Assembly (NCBI GenBank): GCA_018716115.1
Contig: DVKF01000037.1
Span: 1-39,238 of the forward strand
Length of the DNA: 39,238 nucleotides
Source: Candidatus Alloscybalousia intestinigallinarum
GTDB lineage: Bacteria > Bacillota_I > Bacilli_A > RF39 > UBA660
Direction: 5' to 3'
Shown here: piece by piece, positions 8,219 to 15,648 of the stretch
Layout of the letters: every line of letters begins with the position of its first letter
Numbering within the stretch: the stretch's first letter is position 1
The notes under the pieces: model-generated
What the model was told of the DNA's origin: nothing
Seen by the model: the letters and a program-made list of their open reading frames with translations, nothing else
Databases searched by the model: none
Position numbers and translations under genes: made by a program

Positions 8219-10297
8219 CTACGGTGCATATATCTCAATAATCATGTTGCCATTTTCTAGTTTAACTACAATACTTCCATCTTGATCAGTTCGATAAATT
8301 TTAGAATTTTTTAAATTATCTAATACACTATCGTGTGGGTGATGATACCAATTATTTTTTCCAACAGAGATAATCGAATACTTAGGATTTACTTCGTGAA
8401 TAAATTCCTTACTTGAACTTGTTTTGCTTCCGTGATGACCAACTTTTAACACATCAATATTAGGAAAATTATACTTTTTCATCATCTCTCTTTCTACTTC
8501 TATACCAGCATCACCCATAAATAAAAACTTTTTACCATTAAATTCTGTATACAAAACAATAGAATTATTATTTTCGTCACTATGTAACTGATGATTTAAA
8601 AAATAAAAATTGTGACTGCCCATACTTAATTTTTGAATATTCTGATAATAACTAATCTCATTTTCATCAAGAACTTGAATTAGTCCTAACTCCATCTCAT
8701 TATATTTACCATGATTAAAAATTACCTTGTCAACAGGAAAAGCATCAACCAACCTAATTGCTTCTCCCATATGATCATAATCGCCATGAGTAAGAATCAA
8801 ATAATGAAGAGAACGGATACCAAAAGAATGAAGTAATGGTACTAATGTATCTTCCGCTATCGAAGAAGAGGAAAATAGCTTCCCACCAGTATCAATCAGC
8901 ATTGTCTTACCACCAGAATGAATCAAAGTAGAATCCCCCTGCCCGACATCGATAAAAATTAAAAAATGGCGGGGAAAAAGTACCAATTGAAAATAAAAAA
9001 TCGCACTCAAAGTAAAGGTTAAAATCATATAGCGTTTCTTGCCAGAAAAGAAATACAAAAGTAAAAATAAATAATAGAAAAAAATCCAACATAAAGAAGG
9101 CCGACCAAAAACAAAAATCAGATAGTCAAAGCGAACAAAATTAAGCGAAACCATCTCCATAAGATTAGTAAAAAATAAATAGATAGAATCGAAAATAGGA
9201 AAACAAAAAGTAAGTAATGTTAAAGGAAAAATGATAAAAGAAACAAACGGAACAAAAAACAAATTAAGAACAATTCCTAAAAAATTTACCTGATAAAAAT
9301 GATACAACGATATTGGTAGACCAATCAAAAAAGCAATTGTCGATATTACCAATAAATTACGAAAATAAGAATTTTGTTTTAAATGACTCCGATATAAAAT
9401 TAGAAAAAAACTAATACTAGCTGAATATTGGAAGCCTACATCATAAATAATTAAAGGGCGAAAAAGAAGAAGTATCCCAACCATTCCCAAGAATACGCTA
9501 ACTGTAGATATCTTCAGGCGAAAAATCTTTTTTAAAGACAATAAACTGAAAAAAACCACACTTCTCGCAACCGATGGAGTAAAATCCACTAAGATCATAT
9601 AAAACAAGATAAAGATTGTCACAATCACAGTCGACAAAACCATAGATAATCGAACTTTACGAAGTAACCAAAAAAGTATCGCACTAAGTAAAGAAATATG
9701 CATACCAGAAATCGCAAAGAGATGACTAATTCCATTTGTTTGATAACTATCCATTACCCCTTCTTTTAATTCCTGCTTATCTCCTAACAACAATAGTTTT
9801 AAGTAGGCACTACTTTGATAGCTTTCCATATGATGAAACAACCAATTTTTTACTCGATAAAACCAAGCCGTATTTTCAGTTAAAAGCTCAACAGATTCAA
9901 TCTCTACAACATAATATTGCCCCTTTGTTTTCAAATAATTACGATAATTAAACAAATTAGGAACCGTATTTTTATTGGGAAGAGTTAACGTTCCTTGAAG
10001 TAGAACAATATCTCCCAAATGAAAGCTTGGTAATATCTCCCCTTCATCTTTAAAATAATTACCACTGATAACTTCACCAACATCAAACACAAATTGTACA
10101 TAATCCCCACGATCAGAGACTTCTTGAATCACCGCTCGCCACTCATGAATATTTGGATCTAATTTAGATTTTTCCGGTTCAACATGACGATATACACAAA
10201 ATAAAATTCCACTAATAAAAAGAAGAAAAAAGAATCGTTCAGATAGTAAGTTGATCTTTAATTTTTTCAAAAGTACTATCTCCGATTCCGTTGACAT
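8219..10297 (-). CDS. comEC: ComEC/Rec2 DNA uptake channel
   Basis: The 692-aa polytopic protein forms the inner-membrane channel for single-stranded DNA in transformation. An N-terminal soluble OB-like part is followed by the ComEC core (YQTNGISHLFAISGMHISLL, residues 184-203, and TPSVARS), many helices to about residue 440, and a C-terminal metallo-beta-lactamase domain (FIDVGQGDS, THGDYDHMG near 500, GHHGSKTS, HHPHDSV) thought to degrade the non-transported strand. All MBL metal motifs are present. The start overlaps comEA by 59 bp; a TTG at 10270 has GGAG upstream and is an alternative start giving a 32-bp overlap. It is transcribed with comEA. The rest of the uptake pilus genes are not in this window. 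Confidence 0.93.
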   Translation of the reverse strand: MSTESEIVLLKKLKINLLSERFFFLLFISGILFCVYRHVEPEKSKLDPNIHEWRAVIQEVSDRGDYVQFVFDVGEVISGNYFKDEGEILPSFHLGDIVLLQGTLTLPNKNTVPNLFNYRNYLKTKGQYYVVEIESVELLTENTAWFYRVKNWLFHHMESYQSSAYLKLLLLGDKQELKEGVMDSYQTNGISHLFAISGMHISLLSAILFWLLRKVRLSMVLSTVIVTIFILFYMILVDFTPSVARSVVFFSLLSLKKIFRLKISTVSVFLGMVGILLLFRPLIIYDVGFQYSASISFFLILYRSHLKQNSYFRNLLVISTIAFLIGLPISLYHFYQVNFLGIVLNLFFVPFVSFIIFPLTLLTFCFPIFDSIYLFFTNLMEMVSLNFVRFDYLIFVFGRPSLCWIFFYYLFLLLYFFSGKKRYMILTFTLSAIFYFQLVLFPRHFLIFIDVGQGDSTLIHSGGKTMLIDTGGKLFSSSSIAEDTLVPLLHSFGIRSLHYLILTHGDYDHMGEAIRLVDAFPVDKVIFNHGKYNEMELGLIQVLDENEISYYQNIQKLSMGSHNFYFLNHQLHSDENNNSIVLYTEFNGKKFLFMGDAGIEVEREMMKKYNFPNIDVLKVGHHGSKTSSSKEFIHEVNPKYSIISVGKNNWYHHPHDSVLDNLKNSKIYRTDQDGSIVVKLENGNMIIEIYAP

Positions 10298-11108
10298 TCT
10301 TTAATTCATCGATGGTTTTAAATCCACCGTTAGCCTCTCGATAGGAAATAATTGCTTGTGCTTTTACTTCGCCAATTCCTGTTAAAGTCATCAATTCTTC
10401 TAAAGATGCTTGATTGAGAGAAATCTTATTAGTTCCTGATGTCACTTCTGAACTTATCTTTGATTCATTGAAATCTTGCGAAGCAGAATTGTCAGAATTC
10501 ATATTGGAATTTTGGTCATAAATATTCGTATCTTCAACACAAACACAAGCATCATTAGGATAAGTAGTCCCTGGGCAAGCTTCTATTTTTTCAACTAACT
10601 CTTCCTTCGTCGTCACAAAATTCGCTACTTCTTCCTTAGTATAAACAAAAATAACCATCTCATCAAACACTTTCTTACCTAAATTAATGACAGAAACATC
10701 AGCATTCTCTGCTAGTCCACCTGCCTTATCAATAACCTGCATCACTCTAGTATTCGGATCAACCGTATAAATGCCTGGCATCAAAACTGCCCCTTTAATA
10801 TCAACGACGATTTGACTAGAAGGCTCCTTCAAAACGACTTCTTCCCCATCTTCAACATGACTAACAGAAGCAGCTTTTTCTTCTTGTTCTCCTTGCTCTT
10901 CCTCTGCTTTCTCTAAAGTCGTATCAGTAGTGATATCATTCATATCATCAAAAGTAGAAAAAGAAACCAAATTATCCTTCTTCATAATTTGATTTTCTCC
11001 AAGAAAGAAAAAACAACCAAGAAGAATACCGATGATAAAAAGTGTTGTTCCTCCAATCCAAAAAATACGTTGATTATCAATTAACCATTCTAATTTTTTT
11101 CTTAACAT
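10239..11108 (-). CDS. comEA: ComEA DNA-binding competence protein
   Basis: The 289-aa protein has an N-terminal anchor helix (about 14-35), an acidic Glu/Thr-rich linker, a SLBB domain (VDIKGAVLMPGIYTV, about 100-170), a Cys-containing linker (CPGTTYPNDACVCVED) with a Ser/Asn-rich stretch, and a C-terminal pair of helix-hairpin-helix motifs (LNQASLEELMTLTGIGEVKA and IDELKNVNGIGDSTFEKI). It binds double-stranded DNA outside the membrane and hands it to ComEC. The start at 11108 is chosen because GGGAGG lies just upstream; the ORF reaches further to 11159 without one. The three-Cys linker is unusual for the family. Confidence 0.92.
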   Translation of the reverse strand: MLRKKLEWLIDNQRIFWIGGTTLFIIGILLGCFFFLGENQIMKKDNLVSFSTFDDMNDITTDTTLEKAEEEQGEQEEKAASVSHVEDGEEVVLKEPSSQIVVDIKGAVLMPGIYTVDPNTRVMQVIDKAGGLAENADVSVINLGKKVFDEMVIFVYTKEEVANFVTTKEELVEKIEACPGTTYPNDACVCVEDTNIYDQNSNMNSDNSASQDFNESKISSEVTSGTNKISLNQASLEELMTLTGIGEVKAQAIISYREANGGFKTIDELKNVNGIGDSTFEKIKDQLTI

Positions 11109-11165
11109 AAAATAACCTCCCAATAAGATTATTCTACATAAAGAAAGAGAAGACTTCACTAAAGT

Positions 11166-12335
11166 TTAAAATCTTCTCTTTTTCTTAGGTTTATCTGCCA
11201 TTTTTTCCAAATATAGGCGATTTTCAATATTAATCCGCTGAACAAAACATAAACTTAAAACCAAACACATCGCATAACTTCCCCCGTAACTCATAAATGG
11301 TAATGGCACACCTGTCATCGGAATAAGGCCAAAAATACCACCTAAGTTAACTACAATATGCATCAAAATATAAACGGCAACCCCCATACAAATCAAAAAT
11401 CCTCTTGTATTATAACTTTGTTTCGCAATCTTAATAATTCGACCAATTAATAAGAAATATAAAGTAAAAATAAATAACGCGCCTAAATAACCCAACTCTT
11501 CCATAATAATTGCAAAAATAAAATCAGTATGCGCTTCAGGTAAATATAAATACTTTTGCGTACTTCCCCCTAAACCAACACCCTGTAATCCACCATTGTT
11601 AATCGCGATATAACCATTACATACTTGATTACCATAACTATAAAATTTTTCTTCACTACATGGATCAGTAAAATCAAATCTCTGTAACTGTCTTTCATTA
11701 AGTAATGACTTACCACCACTAGCTAAAACAATAACCGCAATTAAAATAATACTACCTAAAATCATAAGCACCTTATTACGAATCTCTTTTTCAATCGGTG
11801 CCAGGAAAAAAATTGCCGCAACAATCACACTAAAAATAATTGCCGTTCCTAAATCCGGTTGAACAAAAATTAATCCCGCAATAATCATAGAAATAAAAAT
11901 AGGATACAAAACAACAATATAACTATTCAACTTATCCTTATTCGCATCATAATAACAAGCCAACCATAAAATAATAATAATTTTCGCAAATTCACTTGGT
12001 TGTAAAGAGACAAACCCAAAATCAATCCAACTAACTGCCAAGTTCTTTACAGTTCCATAAATTAATAATAATACCAGTAAAGCTCCAACTAAATAAACAC
12101 CTAAACTAGAAAATATTCGGTAACTCTTACTATGAAAAGGTAAAATTAAAAAAGTAAGAATTAAGCTAACCCCCAAAAATAAACACTGTTTAAAAAAATA
12201 TAGATAAGGACTAGCGTTATACTTCATAAATGAAGTAATACTAGAAGAAGAAAAAATCATAATTAGCCCTATAATAAATAAAACCACCGAAATAATAAGT
12301 AAAGGCTTATCTAAATTTTTTATCAGTTTCTTCAT
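11166..12335 (-). CDS. ftsW: SEDS glycosyltransferase, FtsW type
   Basis: The 389-aa protein with about 10 transmembrane helices is of the SEDS family, which polymerises lipid II into peptidoglycan with a partner PBP. Family motifs are ISWIDFG-like VSWIDFG, LQPSEFAKI, FVQPDLGTA, INNGGLQGVGLGGSTQK, LPEAHTDFIFAIIMEELG and GVPLPFMSYGGS. The GLGxSxQK and EAHTDF forms favour FtsW (septal) over RodA. The tail KPKKKRRF is basic. A second SEDS protein lies at 23729. The ATG has GAGGGG upstream. It reads toward comEA with a 57-bp gap. Confidence 0.85.
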   Translation of the reverse strand: MKKLIKNLDKPLLIISVVLFIIGLIMIFSSSSITSFMKYNASPYLYFFKQCLFLGVSLILTFLILPFHSKSYRIFSSLGVYLVGALLVLLLIYGTVKNLAVSWIDFGFVSLQPSEFAKIIIILWLACYYDANKDKLNSYIVVLYPIFISMIIAGLIFVQPDLGTAIIFSVIVAAIFFLAPIEKEIRNKVLMILGSIILIAVIVLASGGKSLLNERQLQRFDFTDPCSEEKFYSYGNQVCNGYIAINNGGLQGVGLGGSTQKYLYLPEAHTDFIFAIIMEELGYLGALFIFTLYFLLIGRIIKIAKQSYNTRGFLICMGVAVYILMHIVVNLGGIFGLIPMTGVPLPFMSYGGSYAMCLVLSLCFVQRINIENRLYLEKMADKPKKKRRF

Positions 12336-12496
12336 ATACTAGCTATCCCCTCTATCTATCATTATTACTATCATATCATATTTTCTCACTTTTTTATAGG
12401 ACAAATCCCGTGTTTTTTGACAATTAGACTTTTGTAATAACACTATTGAATGAAGATGAATATTTTATAATAGATAATCAAAAAGGAGGGAAGATT

Positions 12497-12688
12497 ATGT
12501 ACAATTATATGGGAGGATCTATGGGAGGATCTTGTGGATGCTCTAACATGGGTTACACTCCTTACTACCAACCTAACTATGGATATTCATACAGTGGTTG
12601 CTGCCATAATAACTCTAACTATGCTATCGTATTAGTATTATTTATTCTATTAGTCATCGTAATTGGTTCAAGATTTAATCATTGTTAA
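12497..12688 (+). CDS. YjcZ-type small spore-associated membrane protein
   Basis: The 63-aa protein has a Gly/Ser/Tyr/Cys-rich head (MGGSMGGSCGC, YSGCCH) and one C-terminal helix (YAIVLVLFILLVIVIGSRF), the layout of the YjcZ/YuzJ family of tiny spore proteins. The start is the ATG at 12497 with a perfect AAGGAGGG; an in-frame ATG upstream at 12446 has none. A TATAAT at 12466-12471 could be its -10. It is divergent from ftsW. Role in the spore is unknown. Confidence 0.7.
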   Translation: MYNYMGGSMGGSCGCSNMGYTPYYQPNYGYSYSGCCHNNSNYAIVLVLFILLVIVIGSRFNHC

Positions 12689-12793
12689 GGATAGCGAAAG
12701 CTATTCTTTTCTTTTTCTATTCACAACAAGCCAAAAAAATGTTATAATATGACCGAAGTGTTCGGGAAAAGAAAGAATAGAAGTGGTGATAAA

Positions 12794-13339
12794 ATGTTAA
12801 AAACAAAAGATATTTTAGATGAAAAAGATAAACGATTAAGAAAAATCAGTAAAGAAGTAACTTTTCCAATGGATCAAAAAGATTTAGATAACATTCAATT
12901 AATGGAAGAATACTTATATAATAGTCAAATCGAAGAATTAGCCGAAAAATATGATCTTCGTCCTGGTATGGGAATGGCAGCCATTCAAATTGGGGTAGAT
13001 AAACGGTATATCGTTATTGTCCACGAGGTAGAAGATGGATTTGACTCTTATGTTGTCATCAACCCTAAAATGGTTTCTCACTCTGAAGAAATGATCTATG
13101 TAGAAAGTGGCGAAGGATGTTTAAGTGTCAATCGTGAATGTGAAGGAATTGTTCCAAGATATGCAAGATGTACTATCGAAGGATACGATACCGAAGGAAA
13201 CAAAATAAAAATAAGAGCTCGCGAAGAATTAGCCATTGCTTTCCAACATGAAATTGATCACTTAAATGGAATTCTCTTTGTTGATAAAATTGATCCAAAA
13301 AATCCATATAAAAATATGGATAAATACCGGGCAATTTAA
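12794..13339 (+). CDS. def: Peptide deformylase
   Basis: The 181-aa enzyme removes the formyl group from the starting Met of new proteins. All three deformylase motifs are present: GMGMAAIQIG (motif 1), EGCLSV with the metal Cys (motif 2) and QHEIDHLNG with the two metal His and catalytic Glu (motif 3). The insertion between motifs and the length fit the Gram-positive type-2 class. The start at 12794 is chosen for GGTGA upstream; the longer ORF start at 12749 lacks one. It converges with the DGR reverse transcriptase and shares its terminator. Confidence 0.95.
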   Translation: MLKTKDILDEKDKRLRKISKEVTFPMDQKDLDNIQLMEEYLYNSQIEELAEKYDLRPGMGMAAIQIGVDKRYIVIVHEVEDGFDSYVVINPKMVSHSEEMIYVESGEGCLSVNRECEGIVPRYARCTIEGYDTEGNKIKIRAREELAIAFQHEIDHLNGILFVDKIDPKNPYKNMDKYRAI

Positions 13340-13367
13340 AACGTCTTCACTAATGGAGACGTTTTTT
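13339..13367. terminator. Shared terminator of def and the DGR operon
   Basis: Stem AAACGTCT/AGACGTTT with a 10-nt loop, T run on the plus strand. It contains the stop codon of the reverse transcriptase on the minus strand. Confidence 0.8.
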
Positions 13368-14474
13368 CTTAAACTCATATAAAAATCCTCTACTATCAGC
13401 AGGCAACAAATAGCCAAAATAATTTTGATGCAACATATCGTATTGATCTTCATTAGCGGTTTTCCTCAATCGATGTAAAATCCTTTTCTTCGTATTAGAA
13501 AGCAACAATATGTATAATCTTTTCTTTCGTAACACAAAGCGATAACCTAAAAAAGGAAAGCCTTGATTAGTTACTTCATAAATCTGTGTTTTTTCATTTA
13601 AAGATAATCGTAAATCATGCACCTGCTTTTCTATTTCATGTAAACATTTTTTTAAATAATTAGAATCATAATGAATCAAAATCAAATCATCCATATAACG
13701 AATATAGCACTGAACACCAAGCTTTTCTTTAATATAATGATCTAAATCATTCAAATAAAAAATAGCCAAAATCTGACTAGTCATATTTCCAATTGGTAGA
13801 CCCTTACCTTTCTCATAAAAAGGAATCTTAGCTAATCTAGCTAAATGTTCTATCTTTTCTCGCTCATTGATATTTGAATGATAAATATATTGTTTTCGTC
13901 TTTTAATAACATTCGCTAATTTCTGATTAACATAATCTAAATTTGTACTATCGATAATTGTTTTAACTAATCTAAACACCTCTTCATCCATAATCAAATG
14001 CGACAACTTAGAAAGTAAAATTTCATGATCAATCGAATAAAAATACTTATGAATATCACACTTTAACACATAAATATGTTTATGGTTTTCCTTTAAATGA
14101 TGAAGATATTTTTTCACATAAAACAAGGCAGCCTTAGATCCCTTACCATCTCTAGTTGCGACATTCATATCAATTAATTTAGGCTCAATTAAAGGAAATA
14201 AACAATAACGACTAACTAAGTGATTAATAATTTTATCAGTCATACTTTCGCTCATAATTACCCTACTTTTTGGACGATGGATTAAAAATATATTATACTT
14301 ACCATGTACATAGGCACGTTCTTGTAGTATGGTTTTAATCCCAATTAAATTCGCAGTTAAAAACATTTCATAAGCAAAAATTTTATCTTTATGACGACTA
14401 TTATTTTTAATTGAAAAAAACACTTCTCGTAGTCGATCTAAGTCTAGTAAAGTTGAATACTCAAGTTGCTTCAT
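13350..14474 (-). CDS. DGR reverse transcriptase
   Basis: The 374-aa group-II-intron-like reverse transcriptase copies the template RNA into cDNA with errors at adenines. Fingers and palm motifs are in order: YVLKCDIHKYF with the first catalytic Asp (about 140), GLPIGNMTSQ (about 225-234) and YIRYMDDLILI with the catalytic Asp pair (about 260-262), then FPFLGYRF and a thumb-like tail. The IGNxTSQ form of motif 4, in place of the QGxxxSP of introns and retroviruses, is diagnostic for DGR enzymes. There is no maturase or endonuclease domain. The ATG overlaps the Avd-like gene by 14 bp, so the two are translationally coupled. The reading frame is intact and all catalytic residues are present, so the element is probably active. 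Confidence 0.95.
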   Translation of the reverse strand: MKQLEYSTLLDLDRLREVFFSIKNNSRHKDKIFAYEMFLTANLIGIKTILQERAYVHGKYNIFLIHRPKSRVIMSESMTDKIINHLVSRYCLFPLIEPKLIDMNVATRDGKGSKAALFYVKKYLHHLKENHKHIYVLKCDIHKYFYSIDHEILLSKLSHLIMDEEVFRLVKTIIDSTNLDYVNQKLANVIKRRKQYIYHSNINEREKIEHLARLAKIPFYEKGKGLPIGNMTSQILAIFYLNDLDHYIKEKLGVQCYIRYMDDLILIHYDSNYLKKCLHEIEKQVHDLRLSLNEKTQIYEVTNQGFPFLGYRFVLRKKRLYILLLSNTKKRILHRLRKTANEDQYDMLHQNYFGYLLPADSRGFLYEFKKKRLH

Positions 14475-14808
14475 TACTCTTCACCAATCCATAAGCCATT
14501 TTTCTAATCTCAATAATATTTCTTCCTAATACTTCTACCTGCTTCTTAGTAATAATTTTTAGTTCGTAACTCATATTGGTATAAAAATCTATCATCGCTA
14601 ATTTAACTATAAAATCCTTTAAATACTTTTCTTTTACTCGAATTACTTGATTTATACTATAGGAATAAATATATTCTACTAATTCATACAATGTTCTTTG
14701 AATATTTTGTTTCAATACAATTTCTTTACCGGGATAATTCACTAATAATTTATGATAATAATGAATTAATCGCTCACACTTCGATAAAATTTTAAAATTA
14801 TAATTCAT
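14461..14808 (-). CDS. avd: Avd-like accessory variability determinant
   Basis: The 115-aa, basic, all-helical protein sits directly upstream of the reverse transcriptase, where Avd proteins are found. Its pattern (YYHKLLVNYPGKEIVLKQNI, L-x-E-L-V-E-Y-I-Y, IIEIRKMAYGLVKS) resembles the four-helix bundle Avd family, whose pentamer binds the reverse transcriptase and template RNA and is needed for cDNA synthesis. The ATG lies inside the end of the MutS-like gene (11-bp overlap) with AAGGAG 7 bp upstream. The protein lacks the Trp seen in many Avd tails, so homology rests on size, helices, charge and position. Confidence 0.8.
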   Translation of the reverse strand: MNYNFKILSKCERLIHYYHKLLVNYPGKEIVLKQNIQRTLYELVEYIYSYSINQVIRVKEKYLKDFIVKLAMIDFYTNMSYELKIITKKQVEVLGRNIIEIRKMAYGLVKSNEAT

Positions 14809-15205
14809 CTAAAAACTCCTTAATTTTTATATAATTAGTAGAATCGGAAGTAAGTAAAAATTGGATTCTATCTATTAACATTTGATTCATGGATTCTTGA
14901 AACTCTAATTTTTTAATTCTTTGAAAATAACAATAATAACAATTCTCCTGACTTTGATAAAGATCAATTTCCTCATCAGAAGAAAAAATCACATAATTAA
15001 GTCTCTCATCTTTTAATCTAGAATATACTTTTTCCAAATTTTGACGGGGAAAGCCAACTTTTCCCTTCAGTAATTGATAGGAAAAAAGATGATGGAGAAG
15101 GAGCGCATCATCGTCATATGTAATATAAAAATTACCGGATCGTAATAAAATCAAAGAATCAGGGTATTGTCTTTTTAATTCTCGATATTTATCTTTTATT
15201 TTCAT
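14798..15205 (-). CDS. MutS-domain-I-like DGR accessory protein
   Basis: The 135-aa protein matches the N-terminal mismatch-recognition domain of MutS: YRELKRQYPDSLILLRSGNF parallels YLxLKxQxPDxLLFYRMGDF, then YDDDALLLHHLF parallels YEDAxxxSxxLD. The Phe of the mismatch-wedge motif is kept (GNFY) but the following Glu is Ile. No MutS ATPase, clamp or lever domain exists. MutS-like accessory ORFs have been reported beside some other DGRs; their job is not established. Acting on mismatched cDNA-target heteroduplexes is inference. I chose the ATG at 15205, which has AGGAG 7 bp upstream; 13 extra codons upstream run through a hairpin and are unlikely to be translated. Confidence 0.82.
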   Translation of the reverse strand: MKIKDKYRELKRQYPDSLILLRSGNFYITYDDDALLLHHLFSYQLLKGKVGFPRQNLEKVYSRLKDERLNYVIFSSDEEIDLYQSQENCYYCYFQRIKKLEFQESMNQMLIDRIQFLLTSDSTNYIKIKEFLDEL

Positions 15206-15222
15206 AATTATACTCCTATTAG

Positions 15223-15246
15223 TTATGGCAGATATTTCTGCCATAA
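15223..15246 (-). promoter_or_regulatory. Perfect hairpin before the MutS-like gene
   Basis: A 10-bp perfect stem (TTATGGCAGA with TCTGCCATAA) and 4-nt loop lie 5 bp upstream of the AGGAG of the accessory gene. It lacks a T run, so it is not a terminator. It could mark the 3' end or a processing point of the template RNA, or modulate translation. Confidence 0.55.
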
Positions 15247-15272
15247 GCGATATAGCGCTAGTAATTAAAAGT

Positions 15273-15293
15273 AAATTACGTCTAATTACGTCT
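15273..15293. repeat. Short tandem repeat in the DGR spacer
   Basis: AATTACGTCT occurs twice head to tail in the spacer between the template repeat and the accessory gene. Confidence 0.5.
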
Positions 15294-15327
15294 ATATCAT
15301 ATTTTTAGAAATAGAAAACTATTTCAA

Positions 15328-15602
15328 GGGCTAATCTTGTTTCCAATCTATTAGTAGATCATAATTTCTGCTAAAAAAATTATTACTTCCTCTCACTATA
15401 AACCGTAATCTATAGCACGCGGTTCATTAGTATTTTTGTTACACTAATTGTAGTAGGAATCTGGGCGGACGCCGTTCGACGTCGTGACCCAATTCGCATT
15501 CAAGTTTCCAGTCGAATTGACGTTCCAGGCGTTCGCGTTCGCATTAGACGAATTGAAGTTATACGGCGACCGAAGAACAGTCCCAAAATAGGAGATTAGC
15601 CC
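15328..15602 (-). ncRNA. Predicted template-RNA domain closed by a 10-bp stem
   Basis: On the minus strand GGGCTAATCT (15602-15593) before TR can pair perfectly with AGATTAGCCC (15337-15328) after TR, enclosing TR and about 120 nt of spacer. In the studied Bordetella phage DGR, spacer RNA beyond TR binds the reverse transcriptase-Avd complex and primes cDNA. The equivalent role here is inference. Confidence 0.5.
15461..15570 (-). ncRNA. DGR template repeat (TR)
   Basis: This 110-bp template aligns without gaps to the variable repeat at 15729-15838. There are 12 differences, all where the template has A on the minus (coding) strand. It is GC-rich (about 54%) in a roughly 30% GC region. In the target frame it holds 11 Asn codons (AAC/AAT); no codon in it can become a stop by changing adenines. 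It is transcribed with the operon and serves as RNA template; an open frame of 60 codons across it (15444-15626) is a by-product of its resemblance to VR. Identity ends abruptly on both sides. Confidence 0.95.
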
Positions 15603-15605
15603 CGC

Positions 15606-15635
15606 TAAGCTAAAATGATGAGTCATTTTAGCTTA
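15606..15635 (-). promoter_or_regulatory. 13-bp perfect hairpin between target gene and TR
   Basis: TAAGCTAAAATGA pairs perfectly with TCATTTTAGCTTA over a 4-nt loop, 13 bp past the target stop codon and 93 bp past VR. No T run follows on the minus strand, so read-through into TR is expected. DGR targets often have a hairpin or cruciform just past VR that aids retrohoming; this one is further away and longer than the known examples. A processing signal is the alternative. Confidence 0.6.
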
Positions 15636-15648
15636 ATTCCTTCCTTTT

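Noticed and set aside
13350-14474. Group II intron or retron reverse transcriptase
   Set aside because: No maturase or endonuclease domain, no intron RNA domains and no msr/msd; IGNMTSQ and the TR/VR pair show a DGR.
15444-15626. 60-codon open frame across the template repeat
   Set aside because: It contains TR in the target frame and is open because TR is stop-proof. It has no convincing ribosome binding site and overlaps the hairpin; it is template RNA, not a gene.
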